A DNA stretch of 64,000 bases from Caldicellulosiruptor bescii DSM 6725 (GCF_000022325.1 NC_012034.1:2293501-2357500), one strand, 5' to 3'; positions 26,860 through 34,791 are shown, counted from the first letter of the stretch. Made by a program: numbers and translations. The notes: generated from the letters alone by a model not told the origin.

Positions 26860-28378
26860 TTTCCAACAGCCTGTAAGAGATTGCCTCTTGCAGGTGCTCT
26901 GCCTTTATCTCTTCGCTTCCTTCCAAATCAGCAATTGTTCTTGCAACCTTCAAAATTTTGGTATATCCTCTAAGTGATAGCCCCAAAGTAGTAAATGCTC
27001 TTTCAAGCAGCTGCTTTTCTTTTTTCGAAAGTTTACAGAATTTATTCACAAGCGACCCTTTCATCTGAGAATTATAAAATATGCCAAGCCCTTTGAACCT
27101 TTCAAGCTGAATTTGTCTTGCTCTTTCTACCTCTTTTCTCATAGCTGCTGAATCTTTGCAAATTGAGGAATTGAAGTTTTCAAGCTTGACAAGCTTTACT
27201 TCAACCTGAACATCAATCCTGTCCAAAATAGGACCAGAAATCCTGCCCAGATACTGCTTAATTTGAGCAGGTGTGCATGTACACTCCCTTTCATCTGACA
27301 AAAAATAACCACATTTGCAAGGGTTCATGCTACATACAAGCATAAACCTTGCAGGATATTCAATTGATGCGTTGACCCTCGAAATTGTTACATATCCATC
27401 TTCAAGGGGCTGACGAAGAACCTCTATTGTCTTTTTATCAAATTCGGGAAACTCATCCAAAAACAAAACTCCATTGTGTGCAAGAGAAACCTCGCCAGGT
27501 TTTGGAACTCTACCGCCACCAATTATTGCAATCGAAGAAGAGGTGTGATGAGGACTTCTAAAAGGTCTTGCAGTGATAAGCGCCTGACCATCTTTCAAAA
27601 GTCCTGCACAGCTGTAAATCTTTGTCACTTCTAAGCTCTCTTCAAAGGTCATTGGAGGCAGGATTGTGGGTATGCGCTGAGCAATCATGGTTTTGCCGTT
27701 TCCTGGTGGACCAATCAAAAGTAGGTTGTGCATTCCTGCCACTGCTACCTCAACTGCTCTTTTGACATATTCTTGACCTTTTACCTCTGAAAAATCAACG
27801 TCATATGTAAATGTATCAAGAAGATTCATCTCATCTATTTCAACCTTATAAGGTGTAGTATTTTGAGGATTATCTAAAATCTCAGCAGCTTCTTTTAAAG
27901 TTTTTACAGGGAAAACATCAATTCCTTTCACAATGCTACATTCTGCCCTGTTCTCATAAGGAACAATAATCTTTTTGATACCATTTTCCAAAGCTGAGAT
28001 TGTCATAAGTAAAGCCCCATCTACCCTTTTGACACTTCCATCAAGAGATAGCTCTCCAATTATAGCAATTTCATAAGGGCTAATTTTAGGGTTTATCTGT
28101 TCTGACGACTTTAGCACAGAAATAGCTACAGGCAGGTCAAAAGATGACCCCTCTTTTTTAGTGTTTGCAGGTGCAAGGTTTACAATTATTTTTCTGTTTG
28201 GAAAGTCGAAGCCACTGTTCTTTATTGCTACTCTTATTCTTTCTTTTGCCTCTTTAATAGTCACATCAGGAAGGCCGACTATATCAAAACTTGGAAGGCC
28301 ATTTGACATGTCTGTTTCAACTGTAACAATATAACCTTTTATGCCAAGGTAAGAAGATGTCAAAACTTTTGCAAGCAT
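26846..28378 (-). CDS. YifB/ComM-family Mg-chelatase-like AAA+ ATPase
   Basis: 510-residue protein with an N-terminal Lon-protease-like domain (GLPSFDIVGLPDVTIKEAKE), an Mg_chelatase AAA+ core with Walker A GPPGNGKT (about residue 217) and Walker B LFLDEFPEF, and the C-terminal Mg_chelatase_C part (SLRGYTKILKVARTIADLEG). A cysteine cluster (CSMNPCKCGYFLSDERECTC) is typical. In some bacteria ComM acts as a branch-migration helicase in transformation; here the role is inferred only. Confidence 0.92.
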   Translation of the reverse strand: MLAKVLTSSYLGIKGYIVTVETDMSNGLPSFDIVGLPDVTIKEAKERIRVAIKNSGFDFPNRKIIVNLAPANTKKEGSSFDLPVAISVLKSSEQINPKISPYEIAIIGELSLDGSVKRVDGALLMTISALENGIKKIIVPYENRAECSIVKGIDVFPVKTLKEAAEILDNPQNTTPYKVEIDEMNLLDTFTYDVDFSEVKGQEYVKRAVEVAVAGMHNLLLIGPPGNGKTMIAQRIPTILPPMTFEESLEVTKIYSCAGLLKDGQALITARPFRSPHHTSSSIAIIGGGRVPKPGEVSLAHNGVLFLDEFPEFDKKTIEVLRQPLEDGYVTISRVNASIEYPARFMLVCSMNPCKCGYFLSDERECTCTPAQIKQYLGRISGPILDRIDVQVEVKLVKLENFNSSICKDSAAMRKEVERARQIQLERFKGLGIFYNSQMKGSLVNKFCKLSKKEKQLLERAFTTLGLSLRGYTKILKVARTIADLEGSEEIKAEHLQEAISYRLLERRLI

Positions 28379-28451
28379 TTTTTATATAGCTTTTCCTTTC
28401 CCTTTTTTATTAAAACTTTATCACAGCTTAATTTCTTTTTCAATAATAAAC

Positions 28452-28475
28452 AAAAAAGCCCTTTTTCAAGGGCTT
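28452..28475 (-). terminator. Terminator of tRNA-Lys
   Basis: On the minus strand AAGCCCTT pairs with AAGGGCTT (28456-28475), followed by a T-run, 14 nt after the tRNA 3' end. Confidence 0.8.
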
Positions 28476-28488
28476 ATGTTTTTGAAAA

Positions 28489-28564
28489 TGGTGAGCCATC
28501 CGCGACTCGAACGCGGGACACCCAGCTTAAAAGGCTGGTGCTCTGCCTACTGAGCTAATGGCCC
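28489..28564 (-). tRNA. tRNA-Lys (TTT)
   Basis: 76 nt including an encoded CCA. The acceptor stem is GGGCCAT/ATGGCTC, the anticodon stem-loop is CCAGC-CTTTTAA-GCTGG (anticodon TTT), and the T-arm is CCGCG-TTCGAGT-CGCGG. It has its own promoter and terminator. Confidence 0.97.
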
Positions 28565-28583
28565 ATATTTAAGGTGCATTGTT

Positions 28584-28612
28584 ATTATAGCTGATGTCTG
28601 CTAACTCTACAA
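28584..28612 (-). promoter_or_regulatory. Promoter of tRNA-Lys
   Basis: TTGTAG (28607-28612) and TATAAT (28584-28589) with a 17-nt spacer. An inverted repeat TTGTTCG-N7-CGAACAA (28623-28643) lies just upstream. Confidence 0.7.
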
Positions 28613-28683
28613 TACCAAACTTTTGTTCGCAATATACGAACAATTAACTTAAAATGATTATGCTGTAAAGTTTACAATAAATA

Positions 28684-29115
28684 TCAATTATTTTGGAGAT
28701 ACTTTTTTATACAACAAATATATTCTTCAAAATCTTGCATATTTTCTTTTATAAACCTATAAACCAAACTATCATCAATTTCCCAATAAAGATGGACCAG
28801 TTTGTTTCTAAACCTTGCTATTTGAGAAAGCCTTCTGCTAAATTCGTCATTAATAATATCTAATTGAGCCAATGTTAAAAATATATCTGCATACGTTTCA
28901 GGTGCTTTTATGTTTTTTCCTTTTGTTTGTTCTATTGAAATTATTCGATTACCAATGTTGATACATGTTTCAATTACAATTTGCAAATACCTTTGCACTG
29001 CACCTTTTAAGATTTCATTTGCCATATATTCTTCAAAATCAACTTTTGATATGTCTTTCAACAACTCTGTATATTTTTTCAAGAGCTTTAAATGAAATAA
29101 TATTTTTTCGTCCAT
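28684..29115 (-). CDS. hepT: HepT-like ribonuclease toxin (DUF86)
   Basis: All-helical 143-residue protein. The HepT/HEPN catalytic motif RNKLVHLYW (R-x4-H followed by Y) is at about residue 108-116. In the known pair, MntA adenylylates a HepT tyrosine near this motif and silences the RNase. The gene lies 31 nt downstream of the nucleotidyltransferase gene, so the two form a MntA-HepT toxin-antitoxin module, with antitoxin first. Confidence 0.85.
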   Translation of the reverse strand: MDEKILFHLKLLKKYTELLKDISKVDFEEYMANEILKGAVQRYLQIVIETCINIGNRIISIEQTKGKNIKAPETYADIFLTLAQLDIINDEFSRRLSQIARFRNKLVHLYWEIDDSLVYRFIKENMQDFEEYICCIKKYLQNN

Positions 29116-29146
29116 ATCCTAAAAACAAACTCCTTTCAATAAATCT

Positions 29147-29584
29147 TTACAAAGATTTTAAAAATTCCCTATAAAATTCTTCCCTGTAAGGCTTTATATC
29201 AAGATACTTTGAAATGACCTCTGTTTGAAAGTCAACCGTTTTTTCTGTATTGCTACAGTAAACTATCTTACCAGTTTTTAATACTCCGTATCTAACAGAC
29301 AAAGGTGCGCTATTGAGAACAACAAGATCAATTTCATCAGTTTTAAATATTTTCATAAGCCCATCAAGAATCTCATTTTCAAGTTCTTCCACTATTGTTT
29401 TGGAAAGTTCCTTGTCAAATAAAATTGCTATGTCTATATCAGAAAGTGGAGTATATGTGCCCATTGCAAATGAACCAAAAAGATAAGCAGCAACAACCTT
29501 GTTCCCAAACCTGCTGAAAAATTCCTCCAAATCTTCAATAGCTTTTTTAGCATGATCAATATCAATTTTATTTCTTCTTATCAC
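29147..29584 (-). CDS. mntA: MntA-like nucleotidyltransferase antitoxin
   Basis: 145-residue minimal nucleotidyltransferase. GSFAMGTYTPLSDIDIAIL (about residues 37-55) is the GS-x10-DxD metal-binding motif, with a third acidic residue in EIDLVVLNSAP. It is the partner of the downstream HepT-like protein. The start ATG is followed by a short charged helix; a shorter start is possible but no better ribosome-binding site is seen. Confidence 0.85.
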   Translation of the reverse strand: MIRRNKIDIDHAKKAIEDLEEFFSRFGNKVVAAYLFGSFAMGTYTPLSDIDIAILFDKELSKTIVEELENEILDGLMKIFKTDEIDLVVLNSAPLSVRYGVLKTGKIVYCSNTEKTVDFQTEVISKYLDIKPYREEFYREFLKSL

Positions 29585-29692
29585 TTTCTAAGCACCTTCT
29601 ATTACTAAATTTTAATCCTACTTAAACTTTATTTTACCCTCATCTTACCTCTAAGTTTAGTTTAGAAAAATTGTAATACAATAACTTACCAA

Positions 29693-29869
29693 CTAATCTT
29701 CGAACGAAAATATACTCTTGCAGATATAATGTGCAACCAACAAAGACAACAAAAAATCTGTTCCAAGACTGTTAGAATGCTGAAATACAAACACAATTAC
29801 AAACATAAGTAAAAATGAGATAATAAGAACTCCCAGTAGATAAGAGAGTGCTCCTTTTTTGAGTTTCAC
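29693..29869 (-). CDS. Small membrane protein, 58 codons, unrecognised
   Basis: A GTG-initiated frame (29867-29869) with GGAGAGAG about 9 nt upstream. The predicted product begins KLKKGALSYLLGVLIISFLL after the start, has a membrane segment at about residues 8-30 (LLMFVIVFVF), a polar bend (QHSNSLGT) and a second hydrophobic stretch ending SIFSFED. Positive-inside charge and the ribosome-binding site argue for a real small protein. Family unknown. Confidence 0.5.
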   Translation of the reverse strand: MKLKKGALSYLLGVLIISFLLMFVIVFVFQHSNSLGTDFLLSLLVAHYICKSIFSFED

Positions 29870-30214
29870 TTTTTATCAACTCTCTCCTATAGTGATTCAA
29901 AGTATCTTTGAATTATTTTATCAAAAATTCCTAAACTGCGCAATAAAAGAGAATCTTTTTTCTCAACAAAATTCTCTTTTCAATATTTCTTAGGGAAAGT
30001 AGATTATTTTTGTATATTTCTTGCATTCTAATTATTTACTACTATAACAGCCATAAATCTAAGGAAAAATATGTGAAATGCAATTAATGAATTGACACAA
30101 AGAAAGTTTTTTAAACAACCTAAATTTTTGGATTTTAAACTTCTTCTAAACTCTCAAATAACCTAAATTCTCATATGTTTTCTCTGCACATTGAAAGATA
30201 ACTTATTGGACATA
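29870..30214. other. Gene-free AT-rich spacer with one hairpin
   Basis: No convincing reading frame on either strand. The only structure is AAAAGAGAAT (29945-29954) pairing with ATTCTCTTTT (29971-29980) around a 16-nt loop, possibly a weak terminator. Confidence 0.5.
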
Positions 30215-30251
30215 GTAAAACCACCTCACGCACTCATTTGCGTTCGGTGGC
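30215..30251 (-). terminator. Terminator of the tRNA-His/tRNA-Gln transcript
   Basis: On the minus strand CCACC-GA-ACGCA pairs with TGCGT-GA-GGTGG (30221-30250), followed by TTTT. It lies about 120 nt after tRNA-Gln. Confidence 0.75.
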
Positions 30252-30369
30252 TTTGATATCATTTTGTAAGTTCTGCTCCTTTAAAACATTGCTGGACTTG
30301 ATGATTTAATTACCAATTTACATTTTTAACAATGCGTTGTAACCCATGATACTTCTCTAAAAACAAAAA

Positions 30370-30445
30370 TGGCTGGGGTGGGTGGATTCGAACCACCGGA
30401 ATGCAGGAGTCAAAGTCCTGTGCCTTACCGCTTGGCGACACCCCA
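30370..30445 (-). tRNA. tRNA-Gln (TTG)
   Basis: 76 nt with encoded CCA. The acceptor stem is TGGGGTG/CACCCCA, the anticodon arm is CAGGA-CTTTGAC-TCCTG (anticodon TTG), and the T-arm is CCGGTGG-TTCGAAT with CCACC pairing. It is cotranscribed after tRNA-His. Confidence 0.96.
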
Positions 30446-30457
30446 ACATAATTTAAA

Positions 30458-30535
30458 TGGGGTGGATAATGGGACTCGAACCCATGACCTCCAGGGCCAC
30501 AACCTGGCGCTCTAACCAACTGAGCTATATCCACC
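30458..30535 (-). tRNA. tRNA-His (GTG)
   Basis: 78 nt including encoded CCA and the extra 5' G(-1) facing C73. The acceptor stem is GTGGATA/TATCCAC, and the anticodon arm is CCAGG-TTGTGGC-CCTGG (anticodon GTG). It is the first gene of a two-tRNA transcript. Confidence 0.96.
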
Positions 30536-30557
30536 ACCTCTTTAACAAGCAAATCAT

Positions 30558-30586
30558 ATTATAAAGGCAACAGTCCAGTTAGTCAA
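30558..30586 (-). promoter_or_regulatory. Promoter of tRNA-His/tRNA-Gln
   Basis: TTGACT (30581-30586) and TATAAT (30558-30563) with a 17-nt spacer, about 23 nt before the tRNA-His 5' end. Confidence 0.85.
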
Positions 30587-30649
30587 TAGCGATTATATGT
30601 TCGAAATTATATGGAAATGTGCATTTTTACACCTCTCTCTTCTTTCTTG

Positions 30650-31063
30650 TTAAATATCTATTGAAAATACCTCTATATCATCCCTCTTCTGAAAACCCAT
30701 TTTTGACCAAAAATTTTTCCCTTTTTCATTATTTTTCATTACAAAAATATGACATTTATGTATTCCTTGGTTTTTAAGTTCTTCTAAAGCTTTCTCAACC
30801 AAACGTTTCCCTATGCCTTGTAATCTAAAATTTTCAGCAACCGTCAAATGATATATAAAGCCTCGCCGGCCATCATGTCCACACATAATGGTAGCTATTA
30901 TTTTACCGTCAATTTCACACACAAAGCTCATTCCTTTATTCCTATTGAGGAATTTTTCTAAACCTTCTTTTGTATCACTTCTACCAATGCCAATACCTTC
31001 TGTGTTTTGCCACAAAGATATGACTTTTGACCAATCATTTGGATTCATTTCGCGAATTATCAT
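30650..31063 (-). CDS. GNAT-family N-acetyltransferase
   Basis: 137-residue acetyltransferase. The acetyl-CoA loop is at LTVAENFRLQGIGKRLVEKA (about 72-91), with the C-terminal NFWSKMGFQKRDD typical of GNAT. N-terminal MIIREMNPNDWSKVISLW is the usual first strand and helix. Substrate unknown; YpeA/RimI-like. It lies 32 nt after truD on the same strand. Confidence 0.88.
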   Translation of the reverse strand: MIIREMNPNDWSKVISLWQNTEGIGIGRSDTKEGLEKFLNRNKGMSFVCEIDGKIIATIMCGHDGRRGFIYHLTVAENFRLQGIGKRLVEKALEELKNQGIHKCHIFVMKNNEKGKNFWSKMGFQKRDDIEVFSIDI

Positions 31064-31095
31064 TTATAATCACCTCACAAATAACTTTTCAAATT

Positions 31096-32256
31096 TTAAA
31101 CAGTTAAACTTTTCATAAGCATGGTCGCAAAAGAACCTGCAGGAAGATAGAATTTTATCCTAAGCTTATAATACCCTTCATAAAAGTCATCTTCTTCAAA
31201 GTCGAACACTTCAAGCTTTTCTGGAAAGACTATGGCAGGTCTTAAAAACGATTTAAAATACCAGCTCCTGATCTTTTTGGTATCAAAATCAGAAGGCTTT
31301 ACTCCTCTTTCATTTAAAATCTCTAAAATAGCGTTATTTACAATATCACTCACATATGGTATTTTTGATGAGACGGTTGGAATCTGAAGGTTTTTTAAGT
31401 TATTTAAAGACTTTGTTGAAAGTATAGGGTAAATTAAATAGTCCATAATTTTCCCCTTTACAGGTTTTAACAAATCAACATAATAGGGCAAAACTGCAAT
31501 CAATGTCCTGTTCCATATATAGCTCTGATAAGCAGAAAGAAAAATAGACATCTCTTCTTTGGAAATAAGATTGAGCGCTCTAATTAAATAGTGTCTGCTC
31601 TTGCCTTTAAGGAGAGTTTTTATAATATTCTTTTCTACCTTCGTTTTACAAAGAGGCAGTATCTTTTCGAAATCTCCCCAAAGCTCAGAAATTTTTTTCT
31701 TCCTCTCCTTTTCTTCTTTTTTATCTTCAGGATGAATGGTTGTAAAATAAAGTTTGAGAGCACCGTTGTAATGTTTTTTAACAATCTTTTCGCCTATGAA
31801 CTCATCTTCATTTTGGATGCTTCCAAACCGCTGGTCATCAAAGTAGTTGGGAAAACCAAACTGCTGTACTTCGTTCAGTCTTTGTAAAATTTTTTCATCC
31901 TTATTTTTTAATTTTCTTATTGTTATTTCAAAAAAATTTCCTTCGAGAATTAAAGGAGATACAAAATCATCTGAATACCCTATGAACTGAGCCTTTACAT
32001 TTTCTTTGTTAAAATTTATGGTATATTCTCTTGGCACAGAAATATACTGAAAAGTGAGTGCGTGTCTATCTTTTCTCCCAGCACAGCCAATCTTCTCAAG
32101 TGGAATCTTGTTTTCTTTTGAAATGAACCTGAGAGCATCAACAGTGTTCCAGTGCCTTTTTGTTAAAAGATAAATTTTGTATTTGCCCGACGGTTTTATT
32201 TCAATCTTAAGTTTTTCTCTCACAACAAAATCCTCTGGTAAAACCTTAATCTTCAA
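31096..32256 (-). CDS. truD: tRNA pseudouridine synthase D
   Basis: TruD isomerises U13 of tRNA-Glu. The catalytic motif GCAGRKDRHALTFQ (Asp in KDRHA) and FPNYFDDQRFGS are present. The TRUD insertion domain (about 150-290) is lysine-rich. I choose TTG 32256 as the start because AAGGGTGAT lies 6 nt upstream; a TTG at 32283 would add nine residues without a good site. The product is about 386 residues. TruD is less common in Firmicutes than in Proteobacteria. Confidence 0.9.
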   Translation of the reverse strand: MKIKVLPEDFVVREKLKIEIKPSGKYKIYLLTKRHWNTVDALRFISKENKIPLEKIGCAGRKDRHALTFQYISVPREYTINFNKENVKAQFIGYSDDFVSPLILEGNFFEITIRKLKNKDEKILQRLNEVQQFGFPNYFDDQRFGSIQNEDEFIGEKIVKKHYNGALKLYFTTIHPEDKKEEKERKKKISELWGDFEKILPLCKTKVEKNIIKTLLKGKSRHYLIRALNLISKEEMSIFLSAYQSYIWNRTLIAVLPYYVDLLKPVKGKIMDYLIYPILSTKSLNNLKNLQIPTVSSKIPYVSDIVNNAILEILNERGVKPSDFDTKKIRSWYFKSFLRPAIVFPEKLEVFDFEEDDFYEGYYKLRIKFYLPAGSFATMLMKSLTV

Positions 32257-32400
32257 ACTACTATCACCCTTTAAAATCCACAATTTTTCAAAACTCTTAT
32301 TGACACCTTATTTTATTATGATATCATTATATATTGTTGTCAACAAACTATTTTACTGAAAAAATCGGGTAACAATAAATATTATGAGGAGGTGGTAGAA

Positions 32401-33468
32401 GTGGATGTATTAAAAGGTGCTGTTGATTTTGTACAGAACAAGACAAAGGTTGAAGTAAACCAAAGAGATATAGAAAAAATATTGTCGGCGCTGAACTCCA
32501 CAAACCATTTTTGGGAAGTTATTTTCCTTTCACAAAAACCATTTGCTGTGGTAAGAGAAACAATCAACTATCTTATTTCAATAGATTTTGTTAAGACGGA
32601 TGAATCGGGTAACTTGATATTAACAGAAAAAGGAAAAGAATTTATAAGCGCTAACAATATTCCCGTTGTAAAAAATTACACTTGTTCCTACTGTGAAGGA
32701 AGAGGAATAGTCTTTTCTGAAATCAAGGATGCTTATGAAAAGTTTAAAGAGATTGTCAAGACAAGACCTGATGCAATAGTTGAATATGACCAAGGTTATG
32801 TAACAGAAGAGACAGCTTTCTCAAGAATTGCTCTTATGATTAAGAAGGGCGATTTAGTAGGAAAAAGGCTAATAGTATTTGGTGACGATGACCTTGTGTC
32901 AATCGCAGCAGCACTAACAAAACTTCCAAAAGAGGTCATAGTTTTAGAGATAGATAAGCGTCTTGTTGAGTTTATAAATCAGGCTGCAAAAGAACACAAT
33001 TTAAACCTCAAAGCTATTGAATATGACTTTAGAAACAAACTTCCTGATGATTTTGTAAAAAGCTTTGACACATTTACAATAGATCCACCTGAGACAATTG
33101 AAGCTTTGGACCTTTGCTTTACAAGGACAATTTCAAGCTTAAAAGGTGCAGGCTGTGCAGGCTACTTTGGTCTTACAAACATCGAAGCTTCACTTTCAAA
33201 ATGGCATGAATTTCAAAAACTTCTTTTGAACAAGTTCAATGCGGTTATTACAGACATCATTGAGAATTTCAATCATTATGTAAACTGGAACTATCTCTTG
33301 CCATCGCTTGAGAGTAGCCTTACTTTTGTAAATGTTCAACCAAAGCTCAACTGGTACACATCAAGTATGTACAGGATTGAGCTTGTAAAGGATGTAGACA
33401 TTAAAAATGAATTTATTAATTGTGAACTTTATATAGACAACGAAGCTATACTTTATAAGGAAAATTAA
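32401..33468 (+). CDS. bpsA: N4-bis(aminopropyl)spermidine synthase (branched polyamine synthase)
   Basis: DUF43/BpsA aminopropyltransferase, which adds two aminopropyl groups to the same spermidine nitrogen in thermophiles. It has an N-terminal winged-helix-like part (about 1-85), a zinc-ligand-like CSYCEGRG, then a Rossmann domain with GKRLIVFGDDDLVSIAAALT (acidic GDDD active-site motif) and TFTIDPPETIEAL. I start at GTG 32401 because AGGAGG lies 8 nt upstream; GTG 32392 also opens the frame. About 355 residues, normal for the family. Confidence 0.9.
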   Translation: MDVLKGAVDFVQNKTKVEVNQRDIEKILSALNSTNHFWEVIFLSQKPFAVVRETINYLISIDFVKTDESGNLILTEKGKEFISANNIPVVKNYTCSYCEGRGIVFSEIKDAYEKFKEIVKTRPDAIVEYDQGYVTEETAFSRIALMIKKGDLVGKRLIVFGDDDLVSIAAALTKLPKEVIVLEIDKRLVEFINQAAKEHNLNLKAIEYDFRNKLPDDFVKSFDTFTIDPPETIEALDLCFTRTISSLKGAGCAGYFGLTNIEASLSKWHEFQKLLLNKFNAVITDIIENFNHYVNWNYLLPSLESSLTFVNVQPKLNWYTSSMYRIELVKDVDIKNEFINCELYIDNEAILYKEN

Positions 33469-33549
33469 TCCTTGCTCTTTTTCTCTTTTTTATGTTAAAA
33501 TATCTTGTGGTTTTTAAGCTTCTGTTGGAAAAAGGGAGGGAAATCAGAG

Positions 33550-33738
33550 ATGGCAATGTGCGAAGTTTGCGGTAAAAAAGTTGCTTTTGGAAATAAAGTA
33601 AGCCACTCAAACAAGAAATCAAGAAGAACATGGAAGCCAAATGTAAAGAAAATAAAAGTTCTTCTGCAGAATGGTCAGAGAAAGAGAATATATGTGTGCA
33701 CAAGTTGTATAAAGGCTGGCAAGGTTGTCCGTGCTTAA
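33550..33738 (+). CDS. rpmB: Ribosomal protein bL28
   Basis: 62-residue large-subunit protein of the zinc-binding (C+) type: CEVCGKK near the N-terminus and CTSCIKAG near the C-terminus, with SHSNKKSRRTWKPN between. GGGAGG is 12-15 nt upstream of ATG 33550. It is convergent with a spoVM-like gene and shares its terminator. Confidence 0.96.
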   Translation: MAMCEVCGKKVAFGNKVSHSNKKSRRTWKPNVKKIKVLLQNGQRKRIYVCTSCIKAGKVVRA

Positions 33739-33746
33739 AAATAGAA

Positions 33747-33787
33747 AAGTTCAAGATAAGCAATCAAAGTTTATCTTGAACTTTTTT
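33747..33787. terminator. Bidirectional terminator of rpmB and the spoVM-like gene
   Basis: A 13-bp perfect stem, AAGTTCAAGATAA (33747-33759) with TTATCTTGAACTT (33771-33783), followed by T-rich runs on both strands. Confidence 0.9.
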
Positions 33788-33789
33788 CT

Positions 33790-33870
33790 TTATTTATCAT
33801 CACTTATTTTAAACAGCTTTTTTATTAACTTGCTCAAAAACCTTGGCATTTTAAACACCATGATTCTCAT
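33790..33870 (-). CDS. spoVM: Probable SpoVM, 26-residue spore coat anchor peptide
   Basis: A 26-codon frame, ATG 33868-33870 to TAA 33790-33792. Residues 6-12 are FKMPRFL, aligning without gaps to IKLPKFL at the same positions of B. subtilis SpoVM, which is also 26 residues long; the rest is an amphipathic Lys/Leu/Ile helix (SKLIKKLFKI). SpoVM embeds in the forespore membrane, senses curvature and anchors SpoIVA. In Bacillus spoVM also lies next to rpmB. The ATG follows the stop of a small membrane-protein gene by one base. The start context is modest, but length, motif and neighbourhood agree. Confidence 0.72.
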   Translation of the reverse strand: MRIMVFKMPRFLSKLIKKLFKISDDK

Positions 33871-33871
33871 T

Positions 33872-34069
33872 TTACTTCCATCTCCCATCTTTCAAAAATA
33901 GATATATTCCTGCACCTATTAACAAGACTGCGATTATAAAGGCTAAAAGCCATGGAGGCATCAGTAGCGATATCAGAATCCCTATACCAATGAGAAGCAG
34001 TGCAAGACCCAACCTTTTTTTGTTTTTGTGCGAAAAATGCTTGCTCATACCATAAATATATTCTTTCAA
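33872..34069 (-). CDS. Small two-helix membrane protein upstream of spoVM
   Basis: Up to 65 residues. A basic N-terminus (HFSHKNKKR) is followed by two membrane helices (LGLALLLIGIGILISLL and AFIIAVLLIGAGIYLFL) joined by MPPWL, with a C-terminal KDGRWK. TTG 34069 opens the frame; ATG 34048 is an alternative and neither has a strong ribosome-binding site. Its stop lies one base before the spoVM-like ATG, so the two are probably translated from one message. Family not recognised. Confidence 0.65.
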   Translation of the reverse strand: MKEYIYGMSKHFSHKNKKRLGLALLLIGIGILISLLMPPWLLAFIIAVLLIGAGIYLFLKDGRWK

Positions 34070-34107
34070 CAGCTGGTTTTATTCTATTATATTCATTAGA
34101 AAACATA

Positions 34108-34660
34108 TGAGTGACAAAAAAGTGGCTGTCCCAAAACAATAATTTTCAATAACCATAATTGGGTATTTAATGTTATTAAATACCAATATTGTACTATATG
34201 GCACACAAAAAGAGGATTGGGCGGCAGTTCATTTTACCCCTAGCCCTCTATTATTATCTTCACTAATTTTTCTATGTTATAGGCAATACAAACCAAGCTA
34301 TACTTTAAGCTTTACATATTCCATACCCCTGAGTAGGAACCTCCTAAATCCTTTATTGTTCTTTATTATCCCAAATAATGTCTCAACTTCTACTTCTTTT
34401 TCTTAAATCTAATTGTCTCCTTTACTCAATAATATTTCTCTTACCTCTTCTTTCAATTCTCTAATCTCGGTCCTAAAGCAAATCTCTTCTTATATCATTT
34501 ACCTTTATGGCATTTTTTCCATGTTCACAACCATTACAAATATCTGCACATTGATATACCTTCTCTCTCAAGATACCTTTGATTTTCTCAAAATATCTCG
34601 CGATTTCTTTAAATTTCGCTATCGAAACAAATAATTTTGTTCTTGATATTGTTATTATTG
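34108..34660 (-). pseudogene. IS1182-family transposase C-terminal relic
   Basis: Minus-strand translation in broken frames shows ICNGCEHGKNA (the Cys-rich segment of these transposases), then ELKEEVREILLSKG, two stop codons, and VETLFGIIKNNKGFRRFLLR with GMEYVKLKV, the conserved C-terminal end of IS1182-type DDE transposases. At 34108-34125 is GTGGCTGTCCCAAAA, like an IS end. The N-terminal two thirds are absent, lost or replaced by the IS110-type element to the right. Confidence 0.7.
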
Positions 34661-34791
34661 CTTTATTCTACCATACCCAGCTTGTATAATTATTTTCGTA
34701 AGACACATCAAAAAAATTCCAATAAAATAACAACCAAAGTTTCGGTTAACATAAGATTTTGAGTATCATTATTAAAATAACATTTCCAATA

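Noticed and set aside
28623-28643. TTGTTCG-N7-CGAACAA considered as a LexA box
   Set aside because: The half-sites are in the opposite order to the Firmicute consensus CGAAC-N4-GTTCG.
30310-30552. Open frame of 80 codons across the tRNA-His/tRNA-Gln genes
   Set aside because: It is the translation of tRNA sequence; GTRNA-like peptides of this type are a known artefact.
33446-33763. Minus-strand 105-codon frame over rpmB
   Set aside because: Antisense to a ribosomal protein gene and no family resemblance.
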